A stretch of DNA of 22,642 nt, from assembly GCA_030049955.1 (NCBI GenBank), contig JASIJX010000583.1, forward strand, positions 1 to 22,642. Reading direction: 5' to 3'. Positions 1-7,686 of this stretch are shown one piece after another. The notes under the pieces are model-generated. The model was given only the letters and a program-made list of their open reading frames with translations. It made no database searches and was not told the origin of the DNA. Source of the stretch: Acidobacteriaceae bacterium. GTDB lineage: Bacteria > Acidobacteriota > Terriglobia > Terriglobales > Acidobacteriaceae. Positions within the stretch are counted from its first letter, which is position 1; each line of letters begins with the position of its first letter. Both the position numbers and the translations under genes were made by a program.

Positions 1-1
1 A

Positions 2-1087
2 GTGCAGTTGAGTGCCGGTACATACCTGAGCGCGCCGATCGAGTTGAAGAGCAATATAACGCTTCAACTTGACAAGGGGGCCACGCTGCTGGGCTCGCCG
101 GATCACAATGATTATCCTGAGAAGACAGAACTTCGCATGCCGGACCTGCAGCCGCTTGTGAGCGCGCAGAACGCTTCGAATATCGCCATCGTGGGCGAAG
201 GAACGATTGACGGGAACGGCGCGAGCTGGTGGGAGGAGGCGCGCAAGATTCACGATCATGGCGTGCTCGGCAATCACCCGCGGCCTAAGCTGATCATCTT
301 CGACCACTGCAGAAACGTGCGCGTGGAAGGCGTTACGGTCCAGAACTCTCCGATGTGGCAGATTGTGCCCTACTACTCCGACAATGTCGTGATCCGCAAT
401 GTGAAGATCCTGGCGCCTCAGCACTCGCCCAACACCGACGCCATTGACCCGTTTTCTTCTTCGAACGTGATCATCGATCACGTGTATTCCGACGTGGGCG
501 ACGATAACGTAGCCATCAAGTCCGGCGCCATCAACTCTCCGGGCCCGGATGCGCCCAGCCGCGACATCCGCATTACCGATTGTGTGTTCATGCACGGACA
601 TGGGCTTTCGGTGGGCAGCGAAATCGCCGGTGGCGCGCAGAATATCGTTGCCGAGCGCGTGAAATTTGAAGGAACGGATAACGGCATCCGCATCAAGGCT
701 AACCGCGACCGCGGCAACGACGTGAGCAATCTCGTGTTCCGCAACCTCGAAATGAAGGATGTGAAGAACGCGGTGATCATCAGCGAGTACTATCCGGGCG
801 TTCTGCCGCCCGCGGACGAAGCTGCTCAGCCGGTAACGCGGTTGACACCGCGTTTTCACAACATTGAGATCGATAATCTGACCGCGACAGACAGCAAAAA
901 CGCGGGAGTGATCGTCGGCCTGCCGGAGTCGCCGGTGCGCGATGTGGTGCTGCGTAATGTAAAGATCAGCGCTGAAAACGGGATGACGGTGGGATACGCA
1001 AGCGTGACCGGCGAGAAATTCTCGGTTGAAGCGCAAAAAGGCGAGGCGGTAACGAAGCTGGCCGGCGCTGAGGTGGCGTTGCACTAA
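2..1087 (+). CDS. Glycoside hydrolase family 28 (polygalacturonase-like), 5' partial
   Basis: Secreted or periplasmic pectin-degrading right-handed beta-helix enzyme that hydrolyses galacturonan-type linkages. The visible 361 residues carry the GH28 signature blocks in order: NTDAID at about residues 144-149 (the family usually has NTDG), GDD at 166-168, GHGLSVGSE at 199-207 and IRIK at 229-232. The Asp residues of the first two blocks are the expected catalytic acids. GH28 enzymes are normally longer at the N-terminus (signal peptide plus first helical coils), so the real start lies upstream of the window and the GTG at position 2 is only an in-frame codon. It converges on uxaE, which handles the hexuronate released from pectin. 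Substrate (polygalacturonan versus rhamnogalacturonan or a modified sugar) cannot be told from sequence alone. Confidence 0.9.
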   Translation: MQLSAGTYLSAPIELKSNITLQLDKGATLLGSPDHNDYPEKTELRMPDLQPLVSAQNASNIAIVGEGTIDGNGASWWEEARKIHDHGVLGNHPRPKLIIFDHCRNVRVEGVTVQNSPMWQIVPYYSDNVVIRNVKILAPQHSPNTDAIDPFSSSNVIIDHVYSDVGDDNVAIKSGAINSPGPDAPSRDIRITDCVFMHGHGLSVGSEIAGGAQNIVAERVKFEGTDNGIRIKANRDRGNDVSNLVFRNLEMKDVKNAVIISEYYPGVLPPADEAAQPVTRLTPRFHNIEIDNLTATDSKNAGVIVGLPESPVRDVVLRNVKISAENGMTVGYASVTGEKFSVEAQKGEAVTKLAGAEVALH

Positions 1088-1100
1088 CGCGCTGCAAACC

Positions 1101-1141
1101 GACGCCCTGCGGATGCAATCAACTCGCATCCGCAGGGTGTC
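1101..1141. terminator. Bidirectional hairpin between convergent genes
   Basis: Arms at 1101-1116 and 1126-1141 form a 16-bp stem with one mismatch around a 9-base loop (core CCCTGCGGATGC / GCATCCGCAGGG). It lies just after the GH28 stop and just beyond the uxaE stop. There is no T-run on either side, so it is a hairpin-type terminator or 3'-end stabiliser rather than a textbook intrinsic terminator. Confidence 0.7.
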
Positions 1142-1148
1142 AGTGTAT

Positions 1149-1185
1149 GGCGTTTATGCTTTCCCGATGCGGCGTTTATGCTTTC
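1149..1185. repeat. Short direct repeat at the uxaE 3' end
   Basis: GGCGTTTATGCTTTC occurs at 1149-1163 and again at 1171-1185. The second copy contains the uxaE stop codon read on the minus strand, so the last codons and stop are duplicated just past the gene. Probably a small local duplication. Confidence 0.75.
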
Positions 1186-2507
1186 TCGGCGAGAGCAGCT
1201 TCGCTGCGGTCGGTCGAGACTGTTCCCCCCACCGTGTTCGTGGACCGGCCCAGGAAAACCGGCGCGATGTGCCGCGCGTACAGGTTCTCAGTTACATTCT
1301 TTGCGATCACCGTCTCGTGCGCTTCCAGTTGCGAGAGATAGCGCGGACCCATGTGCGCTGCGATCTTGAATCCAACGTGGAGCAACTGGCGAATGCTGCT
1401 GTTGTAAGCGGGATTCTGCGGGTCATGACGCAGTGCGTCGGTGAACTGCTGCGAACTCCAACGGGCGACCTCGGCGGCTGACGGCAGCCGCGACGGATCA
1501 ATATCAATAACCGTGGCATAGGGCGCACAAAGCTCTTCGCGATGTGCCAGAGCCTCGGCATACACCTCTTTGGCCAGCGCAAGCCCTTCGCCTCCAGCCT
1601 CGGCCAGGCCGATCAGTTCCTCGAGCCACGTGGTGCCGGCGGTCTTCAGGTGCACACCGACATCGAATCGCCGCATGTTGGCATGTATGGCGGGATAGAT
1701 GGAAAACTTATCGCTGCCGGAGTGGATGCTGAGCTTCAGGTTGGCCGGCAGCCCGTAGCTCTCCACGGCGCGGGCAATCGCCGCAATGTCGAGCGACATT
1801 TCGCGCTCGAACTGCGCAACATTCCCCACGTAATCCACGCCCTTGTTAAAGCGGCCGCTGAATTTAGGCGCAATGGTCTGCACCGGAATGCCTTCATCGG
1901 CGATGGCCGCAAGAATGATGAGCAGTTCCACCGGGCTCTGGGCTTCATCGGTTTCGTCCATCGAAACTTCCGCGATGAAATTTCCTTCGCCTTTCGCGCG
2001 TACAACGAGCCGATATACGTTGCCGGCCTGCCGCACCGCGGCAAGGAACTTGCCAGCAGTCCGGCGCAGCGTTCCGGTGTTAATCTGCACAATCTCGCCA
2101 GCCAGAGGCAGATCGATCGTGCCCAGCAACTCCGGATGGCGCTGAACGAAATCTTCGATCTCCGACTCGGGCGCAGCGCGGCCGATGAAGTCGGCTACGT
2201 CAATCGTGAAGAAATCGCAGGGAGCAAGAAATCTTCCCACCGTCTGGTCGGTGATGTGGTCCGCATCGCAATGGTAGGGCCCGCGCCAGCCGAGAGCTTG
2301 AACGGCGGCGTCGGCTGCCTGGCGCACTGACGCCGGCTCGGAACCGATGATAGTGTGTTCGCGATTCGACTTGTTCCAGACAGGAACGACTTCGACGCCG
2401 CTCTTCAGGGCCTCGATACAAGCCTGCAATTGCGCTTTGGCCTGATGCGCGAATCTGTCGCCGACGCCGATCGAGTACTTATTGAGAGTCAAACCCTGTT
2501 GTTTCAT
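1176..2507 (-). CDS. uxaE: Tagaturonate epimerase (UxaE family)
   Basis: Cytoplasmic hexuronate C4-epimerase interconverting D-tagaturonate and D-fructuronate, giving galacturonate catabolism a route to 2-keto-3-deoxygluconate that avoids the two NAD-dependent oxidoreductases of the classical pathway. Recognised from the family N-terminus (KYSIGVGDRFAHQ near residues 10-22) and conserved blocks such as SGRFNKGVDYVGN, HSGSDKFSIYP (His at about 262) and HLKTAGTTWLEELIGL. Length is 443 residues, full for the family. The ATG at 2507 is chosen because GGGGAG lies about 5 bases upstream and the homologous N-terminus begins there; an in-frame start 54 bases earlier would read through the operator-containing promoter. 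It faces gntR across a 280-base divergent region and converges on a GH28 pectinase, which fits a galacturonate role. The alternative is another sugar-acid epimerase of the same family. Confidence 0.87.
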   Translation of the reverse strand: MKQQGLTLNKYSIGVGDRFAHQAKAQLQACIEALKSGVEVVPVWNKSNREHTIIGSEPASVRQAADAAVQALGWRGPYHCDADHITDQTVGRFLAPCDFFTIDVADFIGRAAPESEIEDFVQRHPELLGTIDLPLAGEIVQINTGTLRRTAGKFLAAVRQAGNVYRLVVRAKGEGNFIAEVSMDETDEAQSPVELLIILAAIADEGIPVQTIAPKFSGRFNKGVDYVGNVAQFEREMSLDIAAIARAVESYGLPANLKLSIHSGSDKFSIYPAIHANMRRFDVGVHLKTAGTTWLEELIGLAEAGGEGLALAKEVYAEALAHREELCAPYATVIDIDPSRLPSAAEVARWSSQQFTDALRHDPQNPAYNSSIRQLLHVGFKIAAHMGPRYLSQLEAHETVIAKNVTENLYARHIAPVFLGRSTNTVGGTVSTDRSEAALAEKA

Positions 2508-2537
2508 CGCGCTCCCCGCAAAAACAATGTAGCAACC

Positions 2538-2555
2538 ACTGGTCAGACCACCAGT
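2538..2555. promoter_or_regulatory. FadR-subfamily GntR operator
   Basis: TGGTCAGACCA at 2540-2550 is a perfect 5-1-5 palindrome matching the TGGT-N-ACCA type of site bound by FadR/UxuR-like regulators. It sits within a second inverted repeat, ACTGGT (2538-2543) and ACCAGT (2550-2555). The site begins 31 bases upstream of the uxaE ATG. It overlaps a -10-like TATACT read on the minus strand (2558-2553), so occupancy would block uxaE transcription. The divergent GntR protein is the obvious ligand; that pairing is inference. Confidence 0.72.
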
Positions 2556-2571
2556 ATACACATCTCCGGAT

Positions 2572-2592
2572 CGGAAATTGACCGGAAATTGA
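2572..2592 (+). repeat. Tandem direct repeat, one-helical-turn period
   Basis: CGGAAATTGA occurs at 2572-2581 and 2583-2592, 11 bases apart, so both copies face the same side of the DNA. It lies between the palindromic operator and the gntR leader. It may be a second protein-binding site or an upstream promoter element; no family is recognised. Confidence 0.5.
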
Positions 2593-2661
2593 AAAGAAAC
2601 ATGGCGCCGTGCGCGACCAGAAGGATGAATTCAATGCGATCTGTTGGCGGGAGCAAGGACA

Positions 2662-2779
2662 CAGCGCCAGAACCTGTCGTACACCGGACTCGTTTTATCG
2701 TACCTGGCGCTGAACGAACCGTTAGGCAGAACGGCCTTCCAAATGGTACTCTCGTTCTGCCCGAAAAATCAGCGCCAGG
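2662..2779 (+). promoter_or_regulatory. Structured gntR leader that can bury the ribosome binding site
   Basis: CCTGGCGCTGA (2703-2713) pairs perfectly over 11 bp with TCAGCGCCAGG (2769-2779), and the second arm includes part of the AGGA ribosome binding site of gntR (2777-2780). Nested inside is a 9-bp stem, GGCAGAACG (2725-2733) with CGTTCTGCC (2753-2761). A further copy of CAGCGCCAG at 2662-2670 can instead pair with 2704-2712, which would free the ribosome binding site. This is the architecture of an RNA switch or translational attenuator. Function is inferred from pairing alone. Alternatively the repeats are DNA binding sites. Confidence 0.45.
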
Positions 2780-2787
2780 ATTGCCGT

Positions 2788-3558
2788 ATGCGCCGCGTGA
2801 AAAAGGACAATTCCGAGACGCACAGAACCATGCGAGTGGTTAACCACATCCGCTCGCTTATTGAGGATGGAACGCTGCAGCCCGGCGACAGGCTGCCGCC
2901 GGAGCGGGAGTTCGCGCAGTCGCTCAAGATCAGCAGGGCCAGCCTTCGCACCGGGATCGGATACCTGGCCGCCATGGGTGTGATGAAAGTGCGGCACGGA
3001 GTGGGAACGTTTGTGGCCGACGGGCCGCCAGAGCTGGGCAAGGCATCGCTCGGGCTCATCGGCGCGCTGCATGGGTTTCAGTCGTGGCAGATGTTTGAGG
3101 CTCGGCTGATTCTCGAGAGCCAGCTTGCGGCGCTGGCGGCCGAACGCGGCAAGCAGGAGCACCACGCGGCAATGGCAGAAGAGGTGGCGGAGATGTTCGC
3201 TTCCATTGAGATGCCGACCGATTACCTGATCCACGACATTCTTTTTCATCGCATCGTTTCGCAGGCCTCGGGCAATCCGATTCTGGCAGCGCTCATTGAA
3301 ACCATCACCTCGGCCCTTTACGACGACCGGCGCAAGACCGTGGAGCGTTCGACCGATTTGCGCGAGTCGGCAGAGATGCACCGCGAAATCTATCGCGCCA
3401 TTCGCGCCCGCAACACGGCCGAGGCGCGCCGTCTGATGGAGCAGCACCTGCGCATGGCGCAGGAAGCGCAGGGAATGGAACAGCATTTGGAACGAAAAGC
3501 CGTTTTGCCGCGGGCCAAGACGAAACCGGAAGCCAGAACCGCTGTCGGGTTGAGTTGA
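2788..3558 (+). CDS. GntR family regulator, FadR/FCD subfamily
   Basis: DNA-binding repressor, 256 residues. The winged helix-turn-helix spans about residues 16-78, with PPEREFA and the recognition region SRASLRTGIGYL followed by the wing KVRHGVGTFV. An all-helical FCD effector domain follows at about 95-235, with His-bearing helices (HDILFHRIV, EMHREIYRAI, MEQHLRM) that in this family hold a metal and an organic acid or sugar-acid ligand. The ATG at 2788 is preceded by AGGA with 7-base spacing; the frame stays open upstream, but those residues do not resemble the family. It is divergent from uxaE with a matching operator between them, so it probably represses uxaE and responds to a hexuronate intermediate. 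GH10 follows after 77 bases in the same direction and may be co-transcribed. Confidence 0.88.
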   Translation: MRRVKKDNSETHRTMRVVNHIRSLIEDGTLQPGDRLPPEREFAQSLKISRASLRTGIGYLAAMGVMKVRHGVGTFVADGPPELGKASLGLIGALHGFQSWQMFEARLILESQLAALAAERGKQEHHAAMAEEVAEMFASIEMPTDYLIHDILFHRIVSQASGNPILAALIETITSALYDDRRKTVERSTDLRESAEMHREIYRAIRARNTAEARRLMEQHLRMAQEAQGMEQHLERKAVLPRAKTKPEARTAVGLS

Positions 3559-3635
3559 TCTGTTCCAGACTTTTCGCGGCCTTTAAAGTTGCCTGACCCG
3601 CGCTGCACATTCCATCCTTACGGGAAACACGCGCG

Positions 3636-4850
3636 ATGCGAAGAGTACCGGGAAAAATCGCGCGAGCCGCTTTGGCCGTGACAGCTGCACTGGCACTTGC
3701 GGCCGCGAGCAAACCACCGTCCACGCTCAAAGACGCGTACAAAGGCGATTTCTTTATTGGTGCGGCCGTCAATGGCGCGCAAATCGCCGGGGTTGACGGG
3801 CGTGGCGACACACTGATTGAGGCGCAATTCAATTCCATTTCGCCGGAAAATGCGCTGAAGTGGGCCAGCGTTCACCCGCAACCGGAGATATACGACTTCC
3901 GCTTGGCGGACCTGTACGTATCATTCGGCGAAAGCCATCACATGTATATCGTTGGGCATAACCTGGTGTGGCATCGCCAGACGCCGGAGTGGGTATTCCG
4001 CGACGACAAGGGCAATCTCCTTGACCGCGAGGCGCTGCTTGAGCGCATGCACGAGCACATCGAGGCCGTCGTAGGCCGCTACAAAGGCAAGATCCAAAGC
4101 TGGGACGTGGTAAACGAGGCGCTGGACGACGATGGATCGCTGCGGCAGTCGCTATGGCTAAAGATCATCGGGCCGGATTACATCGAGAAAGCATTCGAGT
4201 TCGCGCATGAGGCCGACCCACAAGCGCTGCTTACCTATAACGACTACGACCTGGAGAACGAGGCCAAGCGCAGGGGCGCCATTGCACTGGTAAAGAAATT
4301 GAAGGCCGAAGGTGTCCCCATCGGCTGCGTGGGACTGCAGAACCATGACAGCCTCACGTGGCCAAGCGCTGCACAGGAGGACGCGACAATCTCAGCCTTC
4401 GCGGCACTGGGAGTGAAGGTGGCAATCTCAGAACTCGACGTAAGCGTTTTGCCCTCGCCGGGACATGATTCCACTGCCGATCTGTCTTTGAGTCAGGCAC
4501 CGTCATCGCGGGTTGACCCGGAAGTTGATGCGAGTTTCGATCCGAATACTGGACGGAGAGTTGACCCGGGAGTTGACCCGAAGCTCAATCCGTATCCTGT
4601 CAGTCTTCCCGTGCCAATCCAACAGCAATTGGCCAGGCGGTACAGCGAGTTGTTCGGTGTGTTCCTGCGTCACCGCGATGTGATCTCGCGCGTAACTCTC
4701 TGGGGCGTGACGGACGCCGATTCGTGGCTGAACTACCATCCCGTGCTGGGGCGCACGGATTACCCTCTGTTATTTGACCGCGCCGGCCAGCCGAAGCCTG
4801 CATTCGAAGCCGTTCTGCGCGCCGCGGGCGACGAAGGTTTCCGCCGCTGA
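3636..4850 (+). CDS. Endo-1,4-beta-xylanase, GH10
   Basis: Exported xylanase of 404 residues cleaving internal beta-1,4 bonds of xylan. The N-terminal signal (MRRVPGKIARAALAVTAALA) has no lipobox. The catalytic barrel shows SPENALKW, HNLVWHRQTPEWV, the acid/base Glu161 in WDVVNEA and the nucleophile Glu266 in ISELDV, then VTLWGVTD. The start has GGGAA about 9 bases upstream. Between the nucleophile strand and the normal LNPYP...QQQLARRYSELF helix there is an extra stretch of roughly 30 residues rich in V-D-P repeats (about 289-318), which looks like an insertion by local repeat expansion. It follows the GntR gene and converges on the GH92 gene. Confidence 0.93.
   Translation: MRRVPGKIARAALAVTAALALAAASKPPSTLKDAYKGDFFIGAAVNGAQIAGVDGRGDTLIEAQFNSISPENALKWASVHPQPEIYDFRLADLYVSFGESHHMYIVGHNLVWHRQTPEWVFRDDKGNLLDREALLERMHEHIEAVVGRYKGKIQSWDVVNEALDDDGSLRQSLWLKIIGPDYIEKAFEFAHEADPQALLTYNDYDLENEAKRRGAIALVKKLKAEGVPIGCVGLQNHDSLTWPSAAQEDATISAFAALGVKVAISELDVSVLPSPGHDSTADLSLSQAPSSRVDPEVDASFDPNTGRRVDPGVDPKLNPYPVSLPVPIQQQLARRYSELFGVFLRHRDVISRVTLWGVTDADSWLNYHPVLGRTDYPLLFDRAGQPKPAFEAVLRAAGDEGFRR
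4508..4598 (+). repeat. Degenerate GTTGACCCGG repeats within the GH10 gene
   Basis: Copies of a GTTGACCCG-like unit recur in frame (around 4510, 4560 and 4572, with a diverged GTTGATGCG at about 4524), encoding the V-D-P motifs. They are confined to this short segment and lie in the loop after the nucleophile strand. Confidence 0.6.
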
Positions 4851-4863
4851 CCTGCAAACCTGA

Positions 4864-4895
4864 CCTGCGGCCGCAGCTTTGTCTGAGGCCGCAGG
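4864..4895. terminator. Bidirectional hairpin between GH10 and GH92
   Basis: CCTGCGGCC (4864-4872) and GGCCGCAGG (4887-4895) form a perfect 9-bp stem with a 14-base loop, placed between the two convergent stop codons. There is no T-run. Confidence 0.6.
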
Positions 4896-4934
4896 CAGAT
4901 GATGCAGCCGAGTTTTTCCCTTGCAGCCCGGCGG

Positions 4935-7436
4935 TCAGCTTCGGTTTTGGCCGCCTGCGCCAATGAGCCCGGACGGTGGCCGGTCGGATGCGCCCGCTGC
5001 CCATTCCTTGTTGGGCTTGCTGCCCATGCGAAAGACAAGCTCGCCGCCGGCGACGATCTCCGCATGCGTGATCCAGGAGCGCGTAAGCTCTTTGCCGTTC
5101 AGTTTCGCCGACTGGATATAGACATTCTCCGCGGAGTTGTTTTCGGCAATGATCGCGAACTTAGCTCCATTCGCAGGGTTGCGAATCACCGCGCGCTTCA
5201 CGATCGGGCTGCCGATCACGTACACGCCGTTGGCAGCATTCACAGGATAGAATCCGAGGGCCGCAAAGACATACCAGCTCGACAACTGTCCGCAGTCGTC
5301 ATTGCCGGGAATGCCCGCCGGCGTATTGTTGTAGAGTCCGGCCACTTTACGCGCCCAGTACTGGGTCTTCCACGGAGCGCCGGCAAACGAATAGAGATAT
5401 GCGTGATGGTTGCTCGGCTCATTGCCCTGCGCATCCTGTCCTATCATGCCGGTAACGTCCGGCCGCGCATCCACAACATACGAAGGCGCAGTAAAGAGCC
5501 CGTCCAGTTTTGAAATAAAGGCAGCGTCACCTCCGTGCAGCGCAATCAGGCCGGCCACGTCGTGCGGAACACTGAAGCTCGCCTGCCAGGCATCCGTCTC
5601 TACGTAGTCGTCGTACTCCTGGTCAGGCCGGAAGGGATCACGCCACTGGCCTGCCTGGGTCTTGGGGCGCATGAAACCGCTGGAGGCATCGTAGACATTT
5701 TTATAGTTCTGCCCCAGCTTGAAGAACATTTCCGCGTCGTCGTGCTTGCCCAACAACTGCGCCATCGCGCCCGCGCACCAGTAATCGTAGGAGAAATCGA
5801 GCGTGCAGGAAACGGAGCCGTTGCTCAGATCCATGGGAACATAGCCATACTTGCGGAAAAGCTCTTGCAGCCTGCCATTGCCATGCGACTCGGCGGTCGT
5901 GAAGGCCGTTTCGCGAATGGCCTTGTACGCTGCCTCTGCATCGTAATCGCGAAAGCCGCGCACATACGCGCCCACGATCATGCCTGCTGCGTGGAAGCCG
6001 GTCATGCTCCAGGTTTCGTTCGCCCACAGTGGCCAGTGGGGCAGCACGTGCTGGTCAAGTTGCTCGTAATCGGCCAGCATGGTGCGAACAATGTCGTTCA
6101 CGCGGCCCGGCTGGGCAATCGTGATAAAGGGGAATTCGCCGCGATAGATGTCCCAGATGGAGAGCGTGGTGTACTTCGTGAAGCCCGGATTGGGATGGTT
6201 CTGGTGGTCCTGGCCGCGGTATGTTCCATCCACGTCGTTGAACGTGGTGGGCGCAACCAGGCTGTGGTACACGCCGGTGCAGAAGGCCTCGGTTTGCTCC
6301 TCGCTATCCAGTTCCGCATCCACGACCGCAAGCTCGCGACCCCATGCTTCGGCCGTGCCAAGGGCCACAGCATCGAAATCCCAGCCAGAAATTTCAGCAG
6401 CCAGGTTTTTGCGCGCGCCTTCAATACTGGTGGCCGAAATTCCCACTCGGATCACAAGCGGCGCTTCGCCGGACTCGAACGTGCAGATTGCCTTGACCGC
6501 TTTGCCGCTGTATGCGCTTCCCACAGTGGCCTGGCTCTCGGTTCCGTCGATATTCAGTTCCAGCGTGCGCGCCGCGCGTGAGAACTCCATCACGAAATAA
6601 CACTGCCGGTCGGCCGCCCAGCCATGCGTCGCGCGCGACCCGCTGATGCGCGTCGGACTCTCGAAGTTGAGCTTGCCCTCGTAGAGCTTGCTGCCTATCG
6701 AGTGGACAAGATCGATAATGACGCCCTGCCGAGCCTGGGCTTCGGCCGCTGGAAACTTATAGCGGTGCATACCACAACGCGTCGTGGCCGTCAGTTCCGC
6801 CTGCACGTCCGGCGTAATCAGATGCACGCTGTAGTAGCCGGCCCGCGCCGATTCATTCTCGTGCGAAAAATAAGAGCGGTAACCCTTTTCCAAATCGCTG
6901 AAGACCCATCCCGAGTTCGGGCCGAGCTCCGTGGTCTGCATCTCGGCCACTGGCTGCGCCTCGCCCGGTTCCCACGACCAGTTTTTGCCTTCGACCATGG
7001 GCATCAGCAGCACGTCGCCCAAATCGCCGCCGCCTGTTCCCTGCAGGTGCGTATGGCTGAACCCCAGCACAATGTTGTCCGGGTAGTGATAGCCGGGGCA
7101 GTGGTCCCATCCGTACCAGTCGCCCTGGGTGTTCCACTTCGGCTCCGGTCCACCGGCCGTATCCGGGCTGAGCTGCACCAGTCCGAAAGGAGCCACAGCG
7201 CCGGGAAAGATATGGCCGCGCCAGCCGGTCCCGATGAGCGGACGAACTGCGCGCAGGCAGTTTGCTTCAGCCGCGCCCGCGGCGCTGTGGCCAGCGTGCT
7301 GTGCTGCCGCAGCCAGCGGATTTGTCAGAAGCCTGCCGAGCGAGAGCGAACCCGCAGCCGCCACCGAAGTTTTCAGGAATTCACGTCTCTTAAGAGTCAA
7401 AGGAACAGATGATTGCTGGCTATGATCGCCCTTCAC
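4935..7436 (-). CDS. GH92 alpha-mannosidase, Tat-exported
   Basis: Exo-acting, calcium-dependent alpha-mannosidase family removing mannose from glycans or mannans. The protein has 833 residues from a GTG at 7436, chosen because GGAG lies 6 bases upstream and it places a twin-arginine signal near the N-terminus: KRREFLK at residues 16-22, a hydrophobic run, then an Ala-rich cleavage region. A GTG 51 bases further out lacks a ribosome binding site. The family blocks are present: IGTGWRGHIFPGAVAPFG (about 68-85), GFSHTHLQGTG (125-135) and the C-terminal GNDDCGQLSSWYVF with N712-D714, the region of the catalytic carboxylates and metal ligands. Tat export fits folding with metal in the cytoplasm. 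It is convergent with the xylanase and divergent from the sigma factor gene. The exact linkage specificity (1,2, 1,3 or 1,4) is not readable. Confidence 0.92.
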   Translation of the reverse strand: MKGDHSQQSSVPLTLKRREFLKTSVAAAGSLSLGRLLTNPLAAAAQHAGHSAAGAAEANCLRAVRPLIGTGWRGHIFPGAVAPFGLVQLSPDTAGGPEPKWNTQGDWYGWDHCPGYHYPDNIVLGFSHTHLQGTGGGDLGDVLLMPMVEGKNWSWEPGEAQPVAEMQTTELGPNSGWVFSDLEKGYRSYFSHENESARAGYYSVHLITPDVQAELTATTRCGMHRYKFPAAEAQARQGVIIDLVHSIGSKLYEGKLNFESPTRISGSRATHGWAADRQCYFVMEFSRAARTLELNIDGTESQATVGSAYSGKAVKAICTFESGEAPLVIRVGISATSIEGARKNLAAEISGWDFDAVALGTAEAWGRELAVVDAELDSEEQTEAFCTGVYHSLVAPTTFNDVDGTYRGQDHQNHPNPGFTKYTTLSIWDIYRGEFPFITIAQPGRVNDIVRTMLADYEQLDQHVLPHWPLWANETWSMTGFHAAGMIVGAYVRGFRDYDAEAAYKAIRETAFTTAESHGNGRLQELFRKYGYVPMDLSNGSVSCTLDFSYDYWCAGAMAQLLGKHDDAEMFFKLGQNYKNVYDASSGFMRPKTQAGQWRDPFRPDQEYDDYVETDAWQASFSVPHDVAGLIALHGGDAAFISKLDGLFTAPSYVVDARPDVTGMIGQDAQGNEPSNHHAYLYSFAGAPWKTQYWARKVAGLYNNTPAGIPGNDDCGQLSSWYVFAALGFYPVNAANGVYVIGSPIVKRAVIRNPANGAKFAIIAENNSAENVYIQSAKLNGKELTRSWITHAEIVAGGELVFRMGSKPNKEWAAGASDRPPSGLIGAGGQNRS

Positions 7437-7495
7437 ATTCTTCTCCGCTGGACAGGCCGACGCGCACGATCGTGCGCTCGCCTGCACTGCTTATG

Positions 7496-7508
7496 GGACA
7501 AGGTGTCC
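7496..7508. promoter_or_regulatory. Small dyad in the GH92/sigma divergent region
   Basis: GGACA-AGG-TGTCC is a perfect 5-3-5 dyad in the 250-base region between the GH92 start and the sigma factor start. A weak -10-like TATAAA follows at 7639-7644 on the plus strand. Nothing else recognisable was seen in this region; a short minus-strand reading frame over it is not convincing. Confidence 0.3.
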
Positions 7509-7686
7509 AATAACGATTAAAACAGACCATTTAGACGAGGGAGAACCCGGTGAACCTGCAGGAGACAAACGATGTATCGCCTCCGCGATTGGCGCTCTGC
7601 ATGCCAAAAAATTCATCCGTCCTGTGAGAAATGGATGATATAAATGGGGCAATCTTAATCCCTTATTCACTGGAAGCTTGGCCTTA

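Noticed and set aside
1542..2330. Plus-strand frame of 262 codons opposite uxaE
   Set aside because: It lies wholly over a well-supported family gene on the other strand, has no recognisable domain and no ribosome binding site; a shadow of GC-rich coding.
5535..6581. Plus-strand frame of 348 codons opposite the GH92 gene
   Set aside because: The GH92 reading has all family motifs; this frame shows none and is a complementary-strand artefact.
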